A stretch of DNA of 5,700 nucleotides from NCBI GenBank assembly GCA_038230775.1, contig JBBRMQ010000260.1, positions 1 through 5,700 on the forward strand, read 5' to 3'. The notes under the pieces are model-generated. The model did not search any database and was not told the origin of the DNA. It was given only the letters and a program-made list of their open reading frames with translations. Positions 1-5,107 of this stretch are shown here, one piece after another (positions within the stretch are counted from its first letter, which is position 1; the number at the start of each line of letters is the position of its first letter). Both the position numbers and the translations under genes were made by a program. Origin of the DNA: JBBRMQ01 sp038230775. GTDB lineage: Bacteria; Acidobacteriota; Thermoanaerobaculia; Gp7-AA8.

Positions 1-422
1 CGGACGCGGCAAGAGGACGCAACTCCCGACCGTGTGGGTGGATTGGTGAGTCTGACGTCGCGCCAGCGGCTTGCGCTCCGATCGCGACGCCGGGGACCGC
101 GGTAACGCGATGGTGGGCGCTGTCCCGTTCCTTCTGAGACTGGGACGAGTCGGTCTTCGCCGATCCTTTGGCGTTCTACTAGCCGAAGGGGTGACGGGCG
201 CGGCGCCGTCGAGGAATTTCGTCCGTCCTGGTGCGAGCCTCGATCTCCTCGTCCGGCCGCGCTACTTCGAAGCGACGGTCGCACGAACGGGCGAGCTCAC
301 GCGTGGAGTCGATCGGCTGGATCTCCGCTTTCTAGTGGAAAGGGCGTCGCCTTCGCGAATGTCATCCCTCGCTACGCTCGGGATGACACTCGCGGCGGTC
401 CACCCCACTGGTGCAGAGCCTT
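1..422. other. Intergenic region without a supported gene
   Basis: I find no convincing gene here. A plus-strand open frame at 71-433 is unlike any family I know, and its C-terminal part is simply the translation of the hairpin repeat at 354-394. One frame (2-49) ends in TGA after residues reading roughly GRGKRTQLPTVWVDW. This could be the tail of a plus-strand gene entering from the left, but 15 residues cannot establish that. If it is, the two genes converge and this region is their shared 3' space. The only clear structure is the hairpin near the right end. Confidence 0.5.
354..394. repeat. TCATCCC/GGGATGA hairpin repeat, possible terminator of the TonB-C fusion gene
   Basis: A 9-bp perfect stem (TGTCATCCC at 360-368 against GGGATGACA at 380-388) encloses an 11-base loop. 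After one mismatch (359/389) it extends by five more pairs (354-358 with 390-394). It lies about 30 bases beyond the stop codon of the minus-strand fusion gene, where a terminator would be expected, but neither strand has a T-run after the stem. A Rho-independent terminator is therefore only possible. From general knowledge, hairpins with this core and a GAGCG-type loop recur between genes in several GC-rich environmental phyla, so a dispersed REP-like repeat is equally likely. Confidence 0.7.
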
Positions 423-2288
423 CTAAAGCTTGAAATTGATCGTCTGTGGGAACCAGGTCTTCACGCGCTTCCCGTCTTTGATGGCGGGCGAGAACTTCAC
501 GTTGCGCAGCGCGCGCAACGCCGCGTCGTTGAAACCGAAACGGGGGTCGCCGCGGAGAACGCGGACGTCGAGCACGTCGCCGTTCTCGGACACCAGCGCC
601 GTGACGATGACGGACGTCTCCGCGCGCTGACGGAGCGCGAGCGGAGGATAGGCCACCATGGGCGGCCGCAGCGGGTGCGGCATCGTGTCGAGGTCGGAGA
701 CATCGACGACGTCGCCCTCGCGCACCGCCTGCTGAACGGGGGCGGGTGCCGCGACAGGTTGCGGAGCGGAAGGTTGCGGTTGCGGCTGAGCGGCTGCAGG
801 AGCGGCTGGCTGCGGTGCCGGCTCGGGCCGCGCCGTCGTCAAACGCCGCTCATCGAGCGCCGCCGCCGAGGGCGCGCCTGCCTCCGCCGCCTGCGGCGTC
901 GGCGCCGGCGCCTCGGTTACCACGGGAGCGTTCTTCGATTTCTTCTGCTGTAGCTCCCGCGTGAAGTTTGACTGCAGCTTCAGCATCTCCGACTGCAGTT
1001 TCTGATTGACCGCATCCTCGAATGCTTTCTTCGCTGCTTTGGGATCGGTAGCGACGGTCTGCGCGGCCGGCATCGCGTTCGGTGGAACGGTCGACGCGAG
1101 CGCCGGAGTGGAGAGGATCGGCGCCAGCTTCGGGGGCGGCGCGACGGCCGCCGGGGTTCGCGACGCCGGTCCTGCCGGCGAGGGCTTCATCATCATGTAC
1201 GCGGCGACGCCGGCGATCGCCACCGCTGCGATTGCCGCTGCCGCAATGAGCGGAGTTCTGCTCTTCGTCCGCTGGTCGATCGCGGAAGCGAACGTGGGCC
1301 CCGGCACATGGATCGCGGTGTAAGCGGCGACGCTGACCTTCGACTCCTTCTCGCGATCGAGCGCTTCGGTCTCGAACTCTTTCTTCAGGAGCGTGCTGAG
1401 GTAGAACGCGAGATTGAAGCTCGTCGCCGGATACTTTGACGAGAGCGCGTCGAGCGCCTGCTTCATGTCGCCAATCGATGCGTAGCGCGACGCGGGATCC
1501 AGGACGAGCGACTTGTCGAGAATTGTGCGGATCTCGAGCGGAATCGGCTGGCCGGCCATCGTCTTCGCGGCGCGGATGACTGCGGCGAACGCAGTGACGG
1601 AAAGCGGATCGGGAGGCTCCGCGCCGGTGACGAGAAGAAAGAGAATCGCGCCGAGCGAGTAGATCTCCGACGATTTCGTGGCCGGGCCGCCGCGGTATTC
1701 CGGAGCGAAATAGCGGCCGATCTCGGCGCTGACCGTCGAGTCCTTCAGCGATGCGGTGATGCCTTTTCCGAGCTGCTGTCCGGCCACGCGAATGTCGCCA
1801 TCGTCGGTGACCCAGATGAATTGCGGAATCACCGCGCCGTGCGTGAGGCGCTCGCTGCCGTACCGCATCTCGGACAGCGTGGAAAGCGACAGAGCGATGC
1901 GCTCGGTCATCAGGATGGCCTGGTCGAGCGGAATGGGATTCGGTGCCGTACCGCCGCCGCCGCGCGCGCGATCGACGACGTGTCGCAGCGAGCGTCCGCC
2001 CGCGTAATCCCAGGCGATGAACGGAACCGAATCTTCAACGTCGATCGTCTGGCTCTTCACGAACGTCGTGCCATTCAGAAGAGGAACGATTGCGCGCGCG
2101 TCCGTGGCGCTCTGCAGCATCGCGGGACGGTCGCCACCCGACAGCCGTCGCAGCGCCACCACCGGTCCGAGCTGGTTGCTCCCCTCGATTCGAGCGGCAC
2201 GCCATAGATCACCGAGCGAGTCAGATTCGAGCCTCTTGAAAAGGATGTACGGACCGAACTGATCGTATGGCTTCGCCTTCGGCGCCAT
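423..2288 (-). CDS. Pseudokinase - transmembrane - TonB C-terminal domain fusion protein
   Basis: This 621-residue protein has three parts. Residues about 11-283 have the fold signature of a bacterial Ser/Thr kinase: APEY near 195-198, a SSEIYSLG segment at 206-213 and an Arg in DPASRY (264-269). The catalytic parts are gone: no glycine loop, VAxK Lys replaced by Arg47, the HRD region reads HGA (150-152), and DFG is replaced by GQQ (170-172). It should be a pseudokinase. One membrane helix (about 346-367) follows, then a charged, probably coiled-coil stretch (415-450) and a Pro/Ala/Gln-rich linker (456-520). Residues about 541-621 form a TonB C-terminal domain (YPPLAL, GDVLDVRVLRG, FNDAALRALRNVKFSP). 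By family knowledge this domain sits in the periplasm and contacts outer-membrane partners; the kinase fold would be cytoplasmic. The ATG at 2288 is the start, with only a weak upstream GGAAAG. No exbB/exbD is visible, so energy coupling is unproven. A scaffold or signal-transmitting role is inference. Confidence 0.87.
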   Translation of the reverse strand: MAPKAKPYDQFGPYILFKRLESDSLGDLWRAARIEGSNQLGPVVALRRLSGGDRPAMLQSATDARAIVPLLNGTTFVKSQTIDVEDSVPFIAWDYAGGRSLRHVVDRARGGGGTAPNPIPLDQAILMTERIALSLSTLSEMRYGSERLTHGAVIPQFIWVTDDGDIRVAGQQLGKGITASLKDSTVSAEIGRYFAPEYRGGPATKSSEIYSLGAILFLLVTGAEPPDPLSVTAFAAVIRAAKTMAGQPIPLEIRTILDKSLVLDPASRYASIGDMKQALDALSSKYPATSFNLAFYLSTLLKKEFETEALDREKESKVSVAAYTAIHVPGPTFASAIDQRTKSRTPLIAAAAIAAVAIAGVAAYMMMKPSPAGPASRTPAAVAPPPKLAPILSTPALASTVPPNAMPAAQTVATDPKAAKKAFEDAVNQKLQSEMLKLQSNFTRELQQKKSKNAPVVTEAPAPTPQAAEAGAPSAAALDERRLTTARPEPAPQPAAPAAAQPQPQPSAPQPVAAPAPVQQAVREGDVVDVSDLDTMPHPLRPPMVAYPPLALRQRAETSVIVTALVSENGDVLDVRVLRGDPRFGFNDAALRALRNVKFSPAIKDGKRVKTWFPQTINFKL

Positions 2289-2310
2289 GTTTTCGTCTGC
2301 TTTCCGGAAG

Positions 2311-2330
2311 GGTGGAGTTTACCATCCACC
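2311..2330. repeat. Short inverted repeat upstream of the fusion gene
   Basis: GGTGGA (2311-2316) and TCCACC (2325-2330) form a perfect 6-bp stem with an 8-base loop. It lies about 23 bases before the ATG of the pseudokinase/TonB-C gene, in its probable 5' leader or promoter. An operator or leader hairpin is possible. The stem is short, so chance cannot be excluded. Confidence 0.35.
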
Positions 2331-2332
2331 TT

Positions 2333-2420
2333 GCGCCGCTGCGCGGCGCGTTGACGGTTGACGGTTGACAGAAGCACGAGCCGGCAGCGCGACCGTCAAC
2401 TGTCAACGCGGCGAAGCCGC
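2333..2420. repeat. REP-like mosaic of three hairpins at the mltG 3' end
   Basis: The central stem pairs 2347-2365 with 2392-2410: 19 pairs, all Watson-Crick except one G-T at 2356/2401, with a 26-base loop. Each end carries a small GC hairpin that shares bases with the outer part of the central stem. On the left GCGCCGC and GCGGCGC enclose TGC (2333-2349). On the right GCGGC and GCCGC enclose GAA (2408-2420). The arms are built from TTGACGG/TTGACAG heptads. The right end runs into mltG and encodes its last five residues and the TGA. It could act as a bidirectional terminator or mRNA-end stabiliser between mltG and the fusion gene, or be a small mobile or REP-like repeat. No T-run follows it. 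Confidence 0.75.
2351..2371 (+). repeat. Three tandem heptads TTGACGG, TTGACGG, TTGACAG
   Basis: Three heptamers follow each other without spacers at 2351-2357, 2358-2364 and 2365-2371; only the third differs, by one base. Two more copies lie on the opposite strand at 2406-2400 (TTGACAG) and 2399-2393 (TTGACGG), forming the arms of the larger inverted repeat. A heptad period and near identity suggest slippage or repeat spread rather than protein-driven conservation. Confidence 0.8.
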
Positions 2421-3476
2421 AGGCTGATGGTCCCGAAACCACTGCACCTGATAGACCTGCACGTTGTGGTTGTGCTCTTCGAGGTTTGTGGAAAACGCGT
2501 GGGAGCCGTCGTGCTTGGCAACGAAGTAGAGGAAGTTCGTTGTGGCGGGCGCGGACGCGGCGCGAAGAGAGGCGAGGCCGGGATTCGCGATCGGGCCCGG
2601 CGGCAGACCGTGCATGCGGTAGGTGTTGTACGGCGAATCGATCTGGAGATCGGCCTTGTGGATGTTGCCGTCCCAGCGATTCGCGAGCTTCAGCGCGTAG
2701 ATCACCGTCGGGTCGGCACCGAGGATCATCTGGCGATGGAGGCGGTTGAGGTAGACGGAGGCGACGATCGGCCGTTCCTCCGGCAGACGCGCCTCGGTCT
2801 CGACGATCGAGGCCAGCGTGACAGTCTCATGGAGATTGAGTCCGCTGGCGATCAAGGCCATCTCGCCTCCGAAGTGCTTGCGGAAGTTCGCGACCATCGC
2901 AGCGAGGATCGCGCGCGATGGAGTGCCGGGATTGAATTTGTACGTGTCCGGGAAGAGGTACCCTTCGAGCGAGGTGGCCTGCGGGGCGATGTCGCGTATT
3001 GTCTCCGGATCCGCCGTGAGTTTGTCCCACTCCGCGGCCTTGCCGAACCCCTCGGCGACGAAGAGTCGAGCGATGGCGAAGCGGTCGAGCCCTTCCCGGA
3101 GGGTCACGCTCCTGGCGACGACATCACCGCGGATCAGTTTGTCGACGACGTCGGCGGCCGACGCGGGCTTCGTGAACTCGTAGATTCCGGCCTTGATCGA
3201 TTCGCCGTGGCGGACGACTTTCATGTAGATGAGCGGAATGTAGGCGTCGCGCACGACGCCGGCCGCCTGCAGGTGCCGGATGATGATGGACGTGCGCTGC
3301 CCCTTGCGGACTTCGATGTCTTTCGCCGGGCCGGCGAATCCTTTGTACGGAACGGTGACCGCGCGGAACAGGAAGTAGCCTCCGCCGATCAGGAGGATGA
3401 TCGCGAAAATGAGAATGGTGCCGAGCGACTGGAGGTACTTGCGGCAGCCGGTCGCCCCGCCTCGCCGGCGCGCTAT
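2403..3476 (-). CDS. mltG: Endolytic murein transglycosylase MltG (YceG family), apparent ATA start
   Basis: MltG cleaves nascent peptidoglycan strands inside the chain and so sets glycan length; it is anchored in the inner membrane facing the periplasm. Read from 3476 the protein has 357 residues, near the family's usual 340 or so. A basic N-terminus (ARRR) is followed by a membrane helix at about 18-38 and the YceG domain. Family motifs are clear: SLEGYLFPDTY, ASIVETEA with the presumed catalytic Glu at 226, DPTVIYAL, SPYNTYR..GLPPGPIANPG and YFVAKHDGSHAFS. The odd point is the start. This frame is open back to a TGA at 3593-3591 and holds no ATG, GTG or TTG before the GTG at 3254, which would delete the anchor. 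An ATA at 3476-3474 sits five bases after GGAGG (3486-3482) and overlaps the ruvX TAG. I chose it on that basis; a sequence error or a start at 3254 are the alternatives. The stop lies inside a repeat element. Confidence 0.92.
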   Translation of the reverse strand: MARRRGGATGCRKYLQSLGTILIFAIILLIGGGYFLFRAVTVPYKGFAGPAKDIEVRKGQRTSIIIRHLQAAGVVRDAYIPLIYMKVVRHGESIKAGIYEFTKPASAADVVDKLIRGDVVARSVTLREGLDRFAIARLFVAEGFGKAAEWDKLTADPETIRDIAPQATSLEGYLFPDTYKFNPGTPSRAILAAMVANFRKHFGGEMALIASGLNLHETVTLASIVETEARLPEERPIVASVYLNRLHRQMILGADPTVIYALKLANRWDGNIHKADLQIDSPYNTYRMHGLPPGPIANPGLASLRAASAPATTNFLYFVAKHDGSHAFSTNLEEHNHNVQVYQVQWFRDHQPAASPR

Positions 3477-3874
3477 GGTGTCCTCCGCGCGGCGTTGGCG
3501 TCGATGTAGGACTGCAGGATGACGGCGGCGGCGTGCATGTCGATGTCCTTCTTGTCGCGGCGGCCCGCCTCGCGGAGCCGGTCCGCGGCTTCAGCGGTCG
3601 TGAGGGTCTCGTCCCAGAGCACGACCTGTTTGCAGGTTTTCTGCCGCAGCCGTTCCGCCAGGTCGCGAAACGCTGCCTCGTGCCGATCACTATTCGGACG
3701 GCGGGGGAGGCCGAGGACGATGGTCTCGGCGTCGAGCTGGCGGGCAAGCTCGGCGAGGCGTTCCACGATGTCGCCCTCGTTGCGGACGACGGAATGGGGA
3801 GTGGCGAGCAGGCCGGAATCGCTCACGGCGATACCGATCCGCCGCGAGCCGTAGTCGATTGCCATGAGAGCCAC
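3473..3874 (-). CDS. ruvX: RuvX/YqgF family RNase H-fold protein (putative Holliday junction resolvase)
   Basis: This 133-residue protein matches the small YqgF/RuvX family in length and motifs. The family has an RNase H-like fold and is linked to Holliday-junction resolution and, in some bacteria, 16S rRNA 5' processing; it acts in the cytoplasm. Visible are the first acidic strand MALMAIDYGSRRIGIAVSD (Asp7), the strand TIVLGLP (51-57), DETLTT with Glu89, and the C-terminal DMHAAAVILQSYID with Asp112. Together these give the three expected acidic active-site residues. The loop after GLP lacks the usual glycines and reads RRPNSD. I prefer the GTG at 3874 because it gives the normal four residues before the ID of strand 1; the ATG at 3865 is possible. 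No Shine-Dalgarno is visible before either start, which fits the promoter lying immediately upstream. The TAG stop overlaps the apparent mltG start; ruvX beside mltG is a frequent arrangement. Confidence 0.93.
   Translation of the reverse strand: MALMAIDYGSRRIGIAVSDSGLLATPHSVVRNEGDIVERLAELARQLDAETIVLGLPRRPNSDRHEAAFRDLAERLRQKTCKQVVLWDETLTTAEAADRLREAGRRDKKDIDMHAAAVILQSYIDANAARRTP
3482..3486 (-). promoter_or_regulatory. Shine-Dalgarno GGAGG for mltG
   Basis: GGAGG at 3486-3482 on the minus strand lies inside the last codons of ruvX. It is followed by the spacer ACACC and then ATA at 3476-3474. It is the best ribosome-binding site in the window, and it decides the mltG start, because no usual start codon lies within reach of it in any mltG-compatible frame. 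Confidence 0.7.
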
Positions 3875-3881
3875 GGAGCGG

Positions 3882-3910
3882 ATTATCGGGGTTCGGGGGT
3901 CGGAGGTCGA
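3882..3910 (-). promoter_or_regulatory. Candidate sigma70-type promoter for ruvX-mltG
   Basis: On the minus strand TCGACC (3910-3905; 4/6 match to TTGACA) and GATAAT (3887-3882; 5/6 match to TATAAT) are separated by exactly 17 bases. Transcription would start near 3875, at or one base before the GTG start of ruvX. The mRNA would then be leaderless or nearly so, in line with the missing ribosome-binding site. Confidence 0.5.
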
Positions 3911-3922
3911 GAGCGGTTCGAT

Positions 3923-3928
3923 TACAAT
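3923..3928 (+). promoter_or_regulatory. Candidate -10 box for the pilT-like gene
   Basis: TACAAT (5/6 match to TATAAT) lies 24 bases before the ATG of the ATPase gene. No good -35 box is seen at the right distance; the hexamer 17 bases upstream (3900-3905, TCGGAG) matches poorly, so an activator or another sigma factor may be needed. That position touches the -35 box proposed for ruvX, so the divergent promoters would share DNA. Confidence 0.35.
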
Positions 3929-3943
3929 CCCGTTCTCCAGACC

Positions 3944-3950
3944 GGGGGGG
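3944..3950 (+). promoter_or_regulatory. G-run serving as ribosome-binding site of the pilT-like gene
   Basis: A run of seven G (3944-3950) ends two bases before the ATG at 3953. Its 5' half would place a GGGG-type anti-SD match about five bases from the start. No other purine-rich match exists in the short leader. Confidence 0.4.
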
Positions 3951-3952
3951 TC

Positions 3953-5104
3953 ATGAAGAATTTCAACCTAGACGCCATTCTCGAGGCGATGCTGAAGATG
4001 TCCGATCGGGTCTCCGATCTGAACTTCTCCGTCGGGCGGCAACCGCAGGTGGAAATCGACGGCGCTCTGACACCAGTGAATTTTCCGGGTTTGCCGCGCC
4101 TGACTCCCTATCAGACCGAGATGATCGCACTCCACATGCTGCGCGGTGACCGCGAGCTGACCCGGACGCTCATCAACAACGGATCGGCGGATCTCTCATA
4201 CTCGATTCCGCAGAAGACGCGCTTCCGCGTCAATATCTTCGCGCAGCGCGGAACGTACGCGATCGTTCTGCGCGTCATTCCGGAAGGGATACCGTCGCTC
4301 GAGTCGCTGCATATGCCTGCCGAGCTGGGAAACATCCCGAAGCTGAAGAACGGGATCGTGCTGGTAACCGGTCCGACGGGGTCGGGCAAATCGACGACGC
4401 TCGCCGCTCTGATCAATCAGATCAACCTGGACTACGCGTATCACATCCTCACGATCGAGGATCCGGTGGAGTACATGCACCGCCACATCAAGTCGACGGT
4501 GAACCAGCGCGAGGTCGGATCCGACACCAAGAACTTCGCGCTGGCCCTGCGCGCCGCACTGCGGCAGGCGCCGAAGGTCATTCTCATCGGCGAGATGCGC
4601 GACGTGGAGACGATCGAGATCGCGATGGAAGCGGCGGAGACGGGCCACCTCGTGCTGTCGACGCTGCACACGATCGACGCCGCAAAGACGGTCGATCGAA
4701 TCGTGGGCGTCTTCCCCAAGGATCAGGAGCCGCAGGTCCGCACCCGCTTTGCGCAATCGTTCCGCTACGTCATCTCGCAGCGTCTGCTGCCGAAGACCGG
4801 CGGCGGGCGCGTTGCCGTCCTCGAGATTCTCAAGTCGACGATGCGTACCCGCGACTACGTGCTCAAAGGCGAGAACGAGGGGCGATCGCTCACGGATGCA
4901 ATGCATGATGGTTCCGTCGACGGAATGCAGACATTCGATGACGAGCTCGAGAAGTTGTGGAACAGCCGAGTGATCACCAAGGAGATCGCGCTGGCCTACG
5001 CCACCAATCCGACGAACCTCAACCTGCGGATGTCGGATGAGCCCACGAGCGGGACCGAAGAGAAGAAGGAAGATGAATCGTCCATGCTCTCGTTGCTGGA
5101 ATAG
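3953..5104 (+). CDS. pilT: Type IV pilus twitching/retraction ATPase, PilT/PilU family
   Basis: This 383-residue hexameric-ATPase family member normally powers pilus retraction from the cytoplasmic face of the inner membrane. The N-terminal PAS-like part has SDLNFSVG (21-28) and RFRVNIFAQRG (90-100). The core shows Walker A GPTGSGKST (140-148), the Asp box TIEDPVEY (167-174), Walker B VILIGEMRD (209-217) and the His box TGHLVLSTLHT (230-240), then ISQRLLPKTGGGRVA. These favour PilT over the assembly ATPase PilB, which is longer. The C-terminal AIRNLIRE motif, needed for retraction in studied PilT proteins, is altered to about RTRDYVLK (298-305), so a PilU-like or divergent PilT role is possible. 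A polar acidic tail (about 361-377) precedes a short hydrophobic end. The ATG at 3953 fits the family N-terminus; the open frame extends upstream, but that part is antisense to ruvX. It is closely followed by the gene at 5108. Confidence 0.94.
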   Translation: MKNFNLDAILEAMLKMSDRVSDLNFSVGRQPQVEIDGALTPVNFPGLPRLTPYQTEMIALHMLRGDRELTRTLINNGSADLSYSIPQKTRFRVNIFAQRGTYAIVLRVIPEGIPSLESLHMPAELGNIPKLKNGIVLVTGPTGSGKSTTLAALINQINLDYAYHILTIEDPVEYMHRHIKSTVNQREVGSDTKNFALALRAALRQAPKVILIGEMRDVETIEIAMEAAETGHLVLSTLHTIDAAKTVDRIVGVFPKDQEPQVRTRFAQSFRYVISQRLLPKTGGGRVAVLEILKSTMRTRDYVLKGENEGRSLTDAMHDGSVDGMQTFDDELEKLWNSRVITKEIALAYATNPTNLNLRMSDEPTSGTEEKKEDESSMLSLLE

Positions 5105-5107
5105 CGA

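Noticed and set aside
71..433. Plus-strand open frame of 120 codons
   Set aside because: No family resemblance, overlaps the end of the fusion gene, and its C-terminal part is the translated hairpin repeat.
2365..2370. Perfect TTGACA as a plus-strand -35 box
   Set aside because: It is part of the heptad repeat, and no AT-rich -10 box lies 15-19 bases downstream; it would only drive antisense mltG RNA.
2333..2420. CRISPR array or attachment site
   Set aside because: There are no spacers and no repeat units of CRISPR length; no integrase gene or tRNA is nearby.
2358..3509. Long plus-strand open frame opposite mltG (383 codons)
   Set aside because: Composition follows from the antisense of a GC-rich gene; Arg/Gly/Asp/Val-rich with no motif, while the minus frame has all MltG signatures.
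3473..3590. RuvX-MltG fusion by programmed -1 frameshift
   Set aside because: The frames overlap in the right direction, but no slippery heptamer or downstream structure is evident, and the GGAGG site explains separate initiation better.
3533..3952. 140-codon N-terminal extension of the pilus ATPase frame
   Set aside because: It is antisense to ruvX and spans the divergent promoter; the family N-terminus begins at the ATG at 3953.
4196..4906. Minus-strand open frame opposite the pilus ATPase
   Set aside because: Shadow of the coding strand, rich in Arg/Leu/Asp/His and lacking any motif.
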